The position numbers and the translations under genes were made by a program. From assembly GCA_028686345.1 (NCBI GenBank), contig JAQUCE010000008.1, positions 1 through 64,000 of the forward strand: 64,000 bases of DNA, written 5' to 3'. Positions 18,279 to 25,767 of the stretch are shown piece by piece. Each line of letters begins with the position of its first letter. Positions within the stretch are counted from its first letter, which is position 1. A model generated the notes under the pieces. That model was given only the letters and a program-made list of their open reading frames with translations. It had not been told where the DNA came from and made no database searches. Origin of the DNA: Kiritimatiellia bacterium (lineage in GTDB: Bacteria > Verrucomicrobiota > Kiritimatiellia > RFP12 > UBA1067).

Positions 18279-18499
18279 AAATCATTGAGGCAGATGGTTT
18301 CGAGTTTTGCTTTGACAACGCTTTGAACAGCCGGATGCAGAAATCTCTTAAACTGGAGTTGCCGGTGGGCAAAGCATCACCACGCTGGATTCAGGCGCTA
18401 GCCACAAGCTGTCATGTTGTCAACTTGGATAAATGGAATGAAAACTTCCCAAAATGGCCGGTCACACGCCTGACCACGACTGCAGCCGGAGGTACCTAA
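18275..18499 (+). CDS. Small protein paired with the AAA ATPase
   Basis: 74 aa: MKIIEADGFEFCFDNALNSR, MQKSLKLELPVGKASPRWIQ... It is not recognised. A strong GGAGGT precedes the ATG, which overlaps the ATPase stop by 4 nt, so tight co-translation with the ATPase is likely. It has no membrane segment or nuclease motif. It may be a complete small partner or the N-terminal remnant of a longer one; its end lies just before another GGAGGT serving pglX. Confidence 0.55.
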   Translation: MKIIEADGFEFCFDNALNSRMQKSLKLELPVGKASPRWIQALATSCHVVNLDKWNENFPKWPVTRLTTTAAGGT

Positions 18500-18503
18500 A
18501 TAC

Positions 18504-20441
18504 ATGGAAACAACTAAACTTCAAAAATTCGCCCAGTTTGCTCGTCGCAGTTTGATGGAGCAGGTCGCCATCAAGTTAAAGTTGGTACTGGCCGAAAACA
18601 GCACCGCCCGACGTGAAAATCCCGCCGCCGTCGCTGAAATTGAAAAAAAAATTGTAGGCGTAGCCGGTAAGTTTGCTGACCATTGTCCTCTGACCACTGC
18701 CCACTCGCGTCGAAAAGCACAGCTTGTCGAACGCGTGGCCTACACGTGGTTTAATCGTTTCTGCGCACTGCGCTTCATGGACGTAAACCGTTACACCCGA
18801 GTTGGTGTTGTATCGCCTCAACCGGGGCAGTTTCAGCCTGAAATTCTGGCCGAGGCAAAAATGGGACACATCGATGAGGAGATGGTGAATCAAGCCGTGC
18901 AGCAGCACGTTTTTGCTTTGCTCGACGGCAACGGGCCTAGTCACGACCCGCAAGGCGAGGCTTATCGCCTTCTGGTGGTGGCCGCTTGTAACTTTTGGAA
19001 CCAGGCCATGCCGTTCCTGTTTCAGCGTATCGATGATTTTACCGAATTACTGATGCCCGACGACCTGCTCTCAGGCAACTCTATTCTCGCTTATACGCGC
19101 GAAGCGATGACTCCGAATGTCTGCCAGGATGTTGAGGTGATTGGCTGGCTTTATCAGTTTTATGTCTCCGAGAAAAAGGACGAAGTGTTCGAGGGGATGA
19201 AGAAGAATAAAAAGATCACACCTGAAAACATTCCTGCCGCTACCCAGCTATTTACTCCGCACTGGATTGTGAAGTATCTAGTCGAGAATTCGCTTGGGCG
19301 TTTATGGATGCTCAATCGTCCGCAATCAAGGCTTGTGGATAAGATGGAGTATTTTATTAAACCACAGATGGACACAGATGGACACGGATTGAGAAGCAAA
19401 GAAAAAAATATCAGTGCGAATCAGTGTGAATCTGTGGTTCAAAAAGGTTTTCTACGCATTGATAAACCAGAAGAGATCAAAGTCTGCGACCCCGCCTGCG
19501 GTTCCGGGCACATGCTCACCTATGCTTTTGATTTGCTTTATGCCATCTACGAGGAAGAAGGCTATGAGCCGGCTGAGATTCCGGAGAAAATCCTCACTCA
19601 TAATCTCTACGGTATTGAGATCGACGAACGCGCCGGCGAGTTGGCCGCTTTTGCTTTGACCATGAAGGCCCGCGCCAAGCAGCGTCGTTTTTTTAACAAG
19701 GGCATAAAACCAAATATCTGCGTGCTGGAGAAACTCGTTTTCGATGATGGTGAATTGAATGCGTATATGGATTTTATCGGACGCGATCTGTTCACTACGA
19801 AACTAGCATCTACTTTACGCCTGTTCGAAGAGGCCGACAACTTCGGCTCTCTGATTCGCCCTGATCTCACCAATGTAGACAATGTTGTGAAAATGCTGGA
19901 GGAAAAGGGGGTTGCCGACGAACTCTTTTTAGATAAAACTCACAAAAAGGTACTGCAAGCCCTTCAGCAAGCCGATTATCTTAGTCCGAAGTACCATGTC
20001 GTCGTTGCCAACCCGCCGTACATGGGGGGCAGAGGAATGAACCCTAGGCTGGGAGCTTGGGCTAGAGACAACTACCCCAATAGTAAGTCTGACCTGTTTG
20101 CAATGTTTATTGAACGTAATCTTGACCTTGCTCTAAAACACGGGGCAGTTTCTATGATTACGATGCAGAGTTGGATGTTTCTTTCCTCATTTGAGGCATT
20201 GCGCAGCCGTATTCTTAATCAGCATACTATTCTGTCGATGGCGCACCTAGGGGAGCGGGCGTTCGACAGTATTGGCGGTGCAGTTGTTTCGACAACCGCT
20301 TTCGTGCTCGAAAATGCGCACAAACCAAATTTTTCAGGTGCTTATATGCGTTTGGTCGATGGCAATTCGGAAATGGAGAAGATGGGAATGCTAGCCAAGT
20401 CCGTTGCACAGAGCAGGGGGCAGTATGACCACTCAAACTAA
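18504..20441 (+). CDS. pglX: BREX adenine-specific methyltransferase PglX, N-terminal half
   Basis: 645 aa covering the helical N-terminal region and the N6-adenine methyltransferase core. The SAM-binding motif DPACGSGHM begins at residue 329 and the catalytic NPPY at ~503 (VVVANPPYMGGRGMN). PglX marks host DNA at a non-palindromic site in type 1 BREX. The frame ends after SGAYMRLVDGNSEMEKMGML, where intact family members continue into the target-recognition half. That half is encoded separately at 23845-25719, beyond a reverse transcriptase cassette. Two foreign palindromic sequences sit in frame: 18675-18707 and the 80-bp inverted repeat at 19360-19439, which adds ~27 residues just before the SAM motif. 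A GGAGGT precedes the ATG. Whether the two halves assemble into an active enzyme is open. Confidence 0.9.
   Translation: METTKLQKFAQFARRSLMEQVAIKLKLVLAENSTARRENPAAVAEIEKKIVGVAGKFADHCPLTTAHSRRKAQLVERVAYTWFNRFCALRFMDVNRYTRVGVVSPQPGQFQPEILAEAKMGHIDEEMVNQAVQQHVFALLDGNGPSHDPQGEAYRLLVVAACNFWNQAMPFLFQRIDDFTELLMPDDLLSGNSILAYTREAMTPNVCQDVEVIGWLYQFYVSEKKDEVFEGMKKNKKITPENIPAATQLFTPHWIVKYLVENSLGRLWMLNRPQSRLVDKMEYFIKPQMDTDGHGLRSKEKNISANQCESVVQKGFLRIDKPEEIKVCDPACGSGHMLTYAFDLLYAIYEEEGYEPAEIPEKILTHNLYGIEIDERAGELAAFALTMKARAKQRRFFNKGIKPNICVLEKLVFDDGELNAYMDFIGRDLFTTKLASTLRLFEEADNFGSLIRPDLTNVDNVVKMLEEKGVADELFLDKTHKKVLQALQQADYLSPKYHVVVANPPYMGGRGMNPRLGAWARDNYPNSKSDLFAMFIERNLDLALKHGAVSMITMQSWMFLSSFEALRSRILNQHTILSMAHLGERAFDSIGGAVVSTTAFVLENAHKPNFSGAYMRLVDGNSEMEKMGMLAKSVAQSRGQYDHSN
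18675..18707. repeat. In-frame GTCCTCTGACCACTG-type mini-repeat in pglX
   Basis: GACCATTGTCCTCTGACCAC followed by TGCCCACTCG is translated as DHCPLTTAHS. It belongs to the common class of short repeats built from CACTGNCC/GGNCAGTG blocks. Related material occurs in frame at 24634-24713 and 27887-27947. Confidence 0.5.
19360..19439. repeat. 80-bp inverted-repeat element inserted in frame in pglX
   Basis: The left arm AACCACAGATGGACACAGAT (from 19360) and the right arm ending AGTGTGAATCTGTGGTT (to 19439) are imperfect inverted repeats. They are the same arms that flank the GxxExxY units at 29425-30493. The insertion is translated as KPQMDTDGHGLRSKEKNISA followed by NQCESVV and does not break the frame. 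Confidence 0.85.
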
Positions 20442-20577
20442 CATCATCAAGGTTCGGGATGACCATGAGCCCTTGAAGTTCGAGAAAAAAACTGACGGTT
20501 CTGAGGAGGTAAAAGCAGGAGTGCTACGGAACACGCCAAAGACAGAGAATTGGAGAATCATGAATGAAAAAGAATAA
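20425..20577 (+). CDS. 50-aa ORF between pglX-N and the reverse transcriptase
   Basis: The ATG at 20425 lies inside the last codons of pglX-N (17-nt overlap) and the stop overlaps the reverse transcriptase start (14 nt). The product, MTTQTNIIKVRDDHEPLKFE and then KKTDGSEEVKAGVLRNTPKT, is charged and soluble. It is too short to classify. It could be a true accessory peptide of the RT system or only a coupling leader carrying ribosomes from pglX into the RT gene. GAGCAGGGGGCAGT precedes the ATG. Confidence 0.45.
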   Translation: MTTQTNIIKVRDDHEPLKFEKKTDGSEEVKAGVLRNTPKTENWRIMNEKE

Positions 20578-23554
20578 AGGCGAATTCGTCTCACTAGTTG
20601 ATCTTGGTATGGCTTATCGAAAAGCCAAAGTAGACTTGTTTTATTCTTCTCGATGCTTTAAAAAAGAATTGTTTGAATTTGAGTCGAAAATAGCTGAAGA
20701 ACTCAAAGATATACATGAAAAATTGATTGCAGGAGCGGCACCACCATTGTTAGATGAGTCGTGGACGCTTGTTCCTAAGGCGATAAGTAGCGAAGAACCA
20801 GAATCTGATCTGATCAGCTCAGATCCGCAACATTTGTGGACGTCAATTTCCGCGCATGCTCAGAGTAACGGAAAAAAGGTAGAGGTGGAATTCCGTTTGA
20901 TGCAGAAACTATCCGTTAGTTTTCATGTGTTTGCCGCTCTTTGGATTAACAAGGTTGGTCATAAGTTTGAAGAAAAACTGACTGTGTCTGCCCGAGGAAA
21001 TCGACTGCGTCGCGGGAAAGCGGGGGATATCAATCTGCTGTCGTTAGGATCTACAGTTCCTTATCTTCACGCCTATTGTAAGTGGCGAGACGATGCCTTC
21101 GTGCTTATGGAACAGGCGTTGAATCAAGATAAACAGGTTGTTACCATTACCGCAGATGTTACCTCGTTTTACCACAAACTCGACGTCCTGTTTATGATAG
21201 ATGATGAATTTATTAGAAAGATTGGCGTCGAACTCACCCCAGATGAACGTGCTTTACATATCCTGTTCATTAATGCCCTACATGAATGGGCGGAATCGAC
21301 ACCGTTGAAACAAGGGCTGCCTGTCGGTTTAACGGCATCGTCCATCATTGCCAATGTTGCATTATTTGAGCTCGACCAGTTGGTCGAAAGAGAAGTTGTT
21401 CCATTGTACTATGGACGTTATGTCGATGACATCATTCTGGTCATGGAAAACACCTCTGAATTTAAGAACTCTCATGACGTCTGGGGTTGGTTATCCGCTC
21501 GGATGAAAGGTTCACTGCAACAGCGCACCAAAGCAGGAAAGAAGGGGTTGCTGTATTCTCGGGATTATCTAAGTAATAGCGAGATTCTGTTTTCAAATCA
21601 GAAGAATAAAACATTTCTTCTTTCCGGGGCCAGTGGCAGAGGAGTTCTCAAATCCATACGCCATGAAATACGGGCGCGTACTAGTGAGTGGCGATCATTG
21701 CCTGACCTTCCCGGTAAGCCCGATCAACTGGAGTCGGCTCTACTCTCCATCATTCAACGCGACGGTATATCAGCCGACAGCCTGCGCAAGGCTGACAAGG
21801 TTTCTGTTCGACGTGCAGGTTTTGCGTTGAAAATGAGGGATTTAGAAGCCTATTCGCGGGCCTTGCCTTCCGAAATGTGGAACGTGCAGCGTCACGCTTT
21901 TCTTTCCGCATTTGCCCGCCATGTTCTAGTCTTACCGGCCTTCTTTGATTTCTTTAACTATCTCTCCCGCATTGTCTCTCTGGCAGTTAGCTGTGCTGAT
22001 TTTGCTCATTTGAAACAAATTTTGGATGCATTGGAAAAAATTCTCAAGCAACTTGAGGATTGCGACTGCTCCATCAGCTCGAAAAAGGCTGACAAAAGAC
22101 ACGTGAGCTGTTTTCGCGATAACCTGAAGATGCTCATTCGCGAGGCTGTGGAATCGGCCTTTCCATTACAACTTGCGCAAGATGCTAGAAAGCTATGGAA
22201 GGAGAATTTTACAGATAGTCATACGCTCTACGAATTCCAAGAGATCTCCAAAATCCAAGAACAGCATCGTCGTTATCTCAAGCAGGATTTAGCTTACCGA
22301 CCACTAAAGCAATATCTTTTATCTCCCGCGCTCTCGGGTGTTACCAGGCATCCAATCAACCGTAAATGCCTTTCAAATTTAAAGGTTCAGGCTGTTTACG
22401 AATTGCTGCAATCTTGTATTATTGAAGGTTGTCAGGAGCTTGCCAGATTGACGAATTTGGTTGCGTCCGAGAAGCTACCCTCCGGCTTATTATTTCCCAC
22501 CCGTCCTTTAGGGATTCATGATCTTTATCTTCTGCACAGGGATCCATTCACACTCACGGGGAGTGGAGAGATTTCGCGTATTCTTCTTGCTATGCGTGGG
22601 TTTAAAGCAGAGGGTGGGTTGCCTTTAAAAGAAGGGAAACAGCAAGCACCCATCGAAATATCCTTTCAGAAAAACGAAGGCAAGCAACTCCGCATTGCTG
22701 TTACCAGTTGGAAGACGGATATTGAGAGCTGGATTGCATCTGTAACGAGAAACCCTGATCCTGACAAAAGTCGTTTTGATCGACTCAATCAGCTTCTGAA
22801 TCAGATATTGCGGTGTACGAAGTCCCCGGAGTATCTTGTTTTCCCGGAGCTGTCCATCCCGGCTCATTGGTTTCTGGGGATAACAGGGAAATTGCAGAGG
22901 CGAGGCATATCGATTATCTGTGGGATTGAATACCTACACGCGCCTAGAAAAACTGTTAGCAATCAGGTTTGGGCGGCGCTTCCGCACGATGCGTTGGGGT
23001 TCCCAACCATCATGATTTACAGGCAAGATAAACAACGCCCAGCATTGCATGAAGAGCAGGAGTTGTACCGTGTCGCAGAGAAAACACTGAAACCACAGCT
23101 CCTGCCTTGGGTAGCTCCTCCGATCATCAATCATGGTGGGTTTCACTTCGCACTGTTGATTTGCAACGAACTGACTAATATTGCCTATCGAACCGCCTTG
23201 CGTGGAAAAATAGATGCGCTTTTTATACCGGAATGGAACCCGGACACTGAGACTTTTAATGCCTTAGTGGAATCAGCAGCACTCGATGTTCATGCTTTCA
23301 TTGTACAGTGCAATGACAGGCAGTACGGTGACAGCCGCATCCGTGCTCCGTTTAAGGACAGTTGGAGGCGCGATGTTGTTCGTGTAAAGGGCGGCATTGA
23401 GGATTACTTCGTGACTAGTGAAATTGATTTTCAGGCCTTGCGAGCCTTTCAAAGCTCGCATCGCTCTGGTGACAAGCCTTTCAAACCTGTGCCGGACGGG
23501 TTCGAAATCGCGCATTATCGAAAAACACTGCCAACAGAGCACAGTCATGAGTAA
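20564..23554 (+). CDS. drt1: Defence-associated reverse transcriptase fused to a nitrilase domain (DRT type 1 / UG1)
   Basis: 996 aa. The N-terminal third is a reverse transcriptase: VTITADVTSFYHKLD (motif A), KQGLPVGLTASSIIANVAL (motif B) and YYGRYVDDIILVM with YVDD at residues 286-289 (motif C). A long helical middle follows. From ~residue 705 the protein is a carbon-nitrogen hydrolase (nitrilase) domain: LRIAVTSW, FPELSIP with catalytic-type Glu762, and FALLICNELTN with Cys867; a lysine in the EKTLKPQ region is a candidate third residue. This fusion defines the UG1/DRT1 class of anti-phage reverse transcriptases. It lacks group II intron, retron or DGR features. The gene lies between the two halves of pglX in the same operon and overlaps its neighbours on both sides. 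Confidence 0.88.
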   Translation: MKKNKGEFVSLVDLGMAYRKAKVDLFYSSRCFKKELFEFESKIAEELKDIHEKLIAGAAPPLLDESWTLVPKAISSEEPESDLISSDPQHLWTSISAHAQSNGKKVEVEFRLMQKLSVSFHVFAALWINKVGHKFEEKLTVSARGNRLRRGKAGDINLLSLGSTVPYLHAYCKWRDDAFVLMEQALNQDKQVVTITADVTSFYHKLDVLFMIDDEFIRKIGVELTPDERALHILFINALHEWAESTPLKQGLPVGLTASSIIANVALFELDQLVEREVVPLYYGRYVDDIILVMENTSEFKNSHDVWGWLSARMKGSLQQRTKAGKKGLLYSRDYLSNSEILFSNQKNKTFLLSGASGRGVLKSIRHEIRARTSEWRSLPDLPGKPDQLESALLSIIQRDGISADSLRKADKVSVRRAGFALKMRDLEAYSRALPSEMWNVQRHAFLSAFARHVLVLPAFFDFFNYLSRIVSLAVSCADFAHLKQILDALEKILKQLEDCDCSISSKKADKRHVSCFRDNLKMLIREAVESAFPLQLAQDARKLWKENFTDSHTLYEFQEISKIQEQHRRYLKQDLAYRPLKQYLLSPALSGVTRHPINRKCLSNLKVQAVYELLQSCIIEGCQELARLTNLVASEKLPSGLLFPTRPLGIHDLYLLHRDPFTLTGSGEISRILLAMRGFKAEGGLPLKEGKQQAPIEISFQKNEGKQLRIAVTSWKTDIESWIASVTRNPDPDKSRFDRLNQLLNQILRCTKSPEYLVFPELSIPAHWFLGITGKLQRRGISIICGIEYLHAPRKTVSNQVWAALPHDALGFPTIMIYRQDKQRPALHEEQELYRVAEKTLKPQLLPWVAPPIINHGGFHFALLICNELTNIAYRTALRGKIDALFIPEWNPDTETFNALVESAALDVHAFIVQCNDRQYGDSRIRAPFKDSWRRDVVRVKGGIEDYFVTSEIDFQALRAFQSSHRSGDKPFKPVPDGFEIAHYRKTLPTEHSHE

Positions 23555-23834
23555 GAACCAGGTTGTTGTGGAAAGAGGAGCGTTAGTGACTTTTCATCAG
23601 CAAACCAGAAGCGCCCTCGCCAGTCTTACAGGCATTGTCAATGCTCAAGAAGGGGGTTTCCAGGCGGTTGACATCATTAAAACCCGGATCCGCAATCGTA
23701 TTGTTCTGGTGTACACTGGCACATGGGAGCAGCTAAATGATCTGAGTTCTAAAGTGATCGGATCTGATCTTTTTCGAATGCAATTTGGATTGTCCACCTT
23801 TGCGCTCGGTAACGGGCAGTGGTGGAAAGAATGA
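23547..23834 (+). CDS. 95-aa partner ORF downstream of DRT1
   Basis: The ATG at 23547 overlaps the RT stop by 8 nt. The sequence VVVERGALVTFHQQTRSALA... QEGGFQAVDIIKTRIRNRIVLVYTGTWEQLNDLSSKVIG looks like a compact alpha/beta protein without membrane segments. I do not recognise the family. Tight coupling and position suggest a dedicated partner of the RT-nitrilase. Its stop is 10 nt before the restart of pglX-C. Confidence 0.6.
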   Translation: MSKNQVVVERGALVTFHQQTRSALASLTGIVNAQEGGFQAVDIIKTRIRNRIVLVYTGTWEQLNDLSSKVIGSDLFRMQFGLSTFALGNGQWWKE

Positions 23835-23844
23835 GGGGGCAACA

Positions 23845-25719
23845 ATGAGTGACAGTCAAACAAATAAAGCCGAACAAGGCATGGAAAAGTATTTTTTTCG
23901 GGCATCAGCGGATGATTTCAAAAAAATTCCTGGAAGCCCGATTGCGTATTGGGTCAGCTCAAAAATATTGGAATTGTTCGTAAAAGAAAAATCTCTAGGG
24001 GAAAAAACAATTGCAAGGCAGGGGTTAGCCACAGGAGACAACAATACATTCGCTCGACTTTGGTACGAGGTCGCAGCTGAAAAGTTCTATCCTAAAGCAC
24101 AGTCGTGTGAAGAAACATCAACCCTACCTTATAAATGGTTCCCCTATAATAAGGGCGGCCAATTTAAGAAATGGTTTGGAAATATAGTCTATGTTGTTAA
24201 CTGGGAAAATGACGGGGTTTTAATAAGACAGTTTAGAGACGAAACCGGAAAATTAAGATCTCGGCCTCAAAATACAGAATGTTATTTCCAGAAGGGCTTA
24301 ACATGGTCTGATGTTACTTCCGGCTATCTGTCATCCAGGTATTTACCAAGCGGAAATATTTACGACATTTCTGGACATTCAGCTTTCCCGAGCGGAGAAA
24401 AAGAGCGACTCTGTATTCTTGCCTATATGAATACAACATTTTGCAAGCGATTAGCAAAAATATTAAACCCAACAATGCATTTTCAGATTGGCGATTACTG
24501 CAATCTTCCTTTTCCGTCAAAATTTATATCCGCCACCATTGAAGACAACGCGAATAAGTGTGTTAACCTTGGAAGGATTGACTGGGACTCCTACGAAACC
24601 TCTTGGAATTTCACCAGCCTGGCGTTAATTCAAGTGGATAGTGGCCACTGGCCAGTGACTAGCAAAGAAAACACGGAAAACACACTAACCACTAGCCACT
24701 GGCCAGCCACTCGCCTCATCAGCGACGCTTACACGAATCTGAGGCGTCATTGGCAGGAGATGACATATGAGATGCAGCGGCTGGAGGAGGAGAACAATCG
24801 CATTTTTATCGCAGCCTACGGCCTGCAGGATGAGCTGACGCCAGAGGTGCCGCTGAAGGAGATTACGCTGACGTGTAATCCGTACTACCGCTACGGTAGT
24901 GAAGCGTGTGAAGAGGGAAGCGAGAAATGGAAGGATTTGGAGGCCCGGTTGCTGCAAGATACGATGCAGGAGTTGATCAGCTATGCGGTGGGCTGTATGT
25001 TTGGCCGTTACAGTCTCGATAAGCCGGGTCTCGTTCTCGCGAATCAGGGTGAAACGTTGGAAGATTATCTGGCCAAGGTTGAGATGCCGCTAGAGGCGCT
25101 TCAGTTTGAGCCCGACGGAAACAACGTGATCCCCATGTTGGAGGGCGAGTGGTTTGCCGATGATATTACGGAACGGTTTAAGCAATTCCTTAAGGTTACA
25201 TTCGGGGCTGAGCATTACGAAGAGAATTTGCTGTTTGTGGAAAAATCGCTGAATGTTAAGGGGAGGCGCAGCTACAGCATTCGCGACTATTTTCTGCGCG
25301 AATTCTACAACGATCACGTGAGACGCTATAAGAAGCGCCCTGTATATTGGCTGTTCTCCAGCCCCAAGGGCAGCTTTAATGCGCTGATCTACATGCATCG
25401 CTACCGCCCGGATACCGTTAGCGTGGTGCTTAATGATTACTTGCGTGAATTCCGTACCAAGCTTACTTCTTACAAGACTCATCTGGAGGCAGTTAGTATC
25501 AGTGCCGGTGCTTCGCAAGGTGAGAAGACAAAAGCCTTGAAGGAGATCGAGAAAAACACCAAGATTATCGGCGAGTTGGTAGAATACGAGCGCGATGTGC
25601 TTTATCCCCTGGCTACTGAGCAGAAGGAGATTGACCTCGACGATGGTGTCAAAGTCAACTACCCCAAGTTTGGCGCAGCGCTGAGGAAGATTCCAGGCCT
25701 GGAGGCGAAGGAAGATTGA
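23845..25719 (+). CDS. pglX: BREX methyltransferase PglX, C-terminal half (target recognition)
   Basis: 624 aa with its own start, MSDSQTNKAEQGMEKYFFRA, preceded by AGGGGG. From FFRASADDFKKIPGSPIAYWVS onward it is the C-terminal half of PglX, including the target-recognition region (LWYEVAAEKFYP, GLTWSDVTSGYLSSRYL, FQIGDYCNLPFPSKF) and the C-terminal helical part (KGRRSYSIRDYFLREFYNDHVRRYKKRPVYWLFSSPKGSFNALIY). It lacks the SAM and NPPY motifs, which are in the 18504-20441 half. No stop or frameshift is seen, and the fresh start shows it is still translated. An in-frame repeat insertion lies at 24634-24713. Confidence 0.88.
   Translation: MSDSQTNKAEQGMEKYFFRASADDFKKIPGSPIAYWVSSKILELFVKEKSLGEKTIARQGLATGDNNTFARLWYEVAAEKFYPKAQSCEETSTLPYKWFPYNKGGQFKKWFGNIVYVVNWENDGVLIRQFRDETGKLRSRPQNTECYFQKGLTWSDVTSGYLSSRYLPSGNIYDISGHSAFPSGEKERLCILAYMNTTFCKRLAKILNPTMHFQIGDYCNLPFPSKFISATIEDNANKCVNLGRIDWDSYETSWNFTSLALIQVDSGHWPVTSKENTENTLTTSHWPATRLISDAYTNLRRHWQEMTYEMQRLEEENNRIFIAAYGLQDELTPEVPLKEITLTCNPYYRYGSEACEEGSEKWKDLEARLLQDTMQELISYAVGCMFGRYSLDKPGLVLANQGETLEDYLAKVEMPLEALQFEPDGNNVIPMLEGEWFADDITERFKQFLKVTFGAEHYEENLLFVEKSLNVKGRRSYSIRDYFLREFYNDHVRRYKKRPVYWLFSSPKGSFNALIYMHRYRPDTVSVVLNDYLREFRTKLTSYKTHLEAVSISAGASQGEKTKALKEIEKNTKIIGELVEYERDVLYPLATEQKEIDLDDGVKVNYPKFGAALRKIPGLEAKED
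24634..24713. repeat. In-frame palindromic repeat in pglX-C
   Basis: Two blocks, AGTGGCCACTGGCCAGTGAC and ACTAGCCACTGGCCAGCCAC, in opposite orientation around an A-rich spacer. Translation is SGHWPVTSKENTENTLTTSH then WPATRL, typical of read-through of CACTGGCC repeats. The reading frame is kept. Confidence 0.7.
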
Positions 25720-25750
25720 ACCACAGATGAACACAGATAAACACAGATTC
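25719..25750. repeat. Half-site of the AACCACAGATGAACACAG element
   Basis: A single arm, AACCACAGATGAACACAGAT and following bases, between pglX-C and the second ATPase gene. No matching right arm is nearby. It begins at the pglX-C stop codon. Confidence 0.75.
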
Positions 25751-25767
25751 TCTTAAAGGAGATCCAG

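Noticed and set aside
20564-23554. Retron, group II intron or diversity-generating reverse transcriptase
   Set aside because: The RT is fused to a nitrilase domain. I see no intron maturase/endonuclease domain, no msr/msd-like structure directly upstream (that DNA codes for the 50-aa frame and pglX), and no template/variable repeat pair.
18504-25719. pglX as a simple pseudogene
   Set aside because: Both halves are free of stops, have good ribosome sites or coupling, and the junction falls between domains; decay would not give this pattern.
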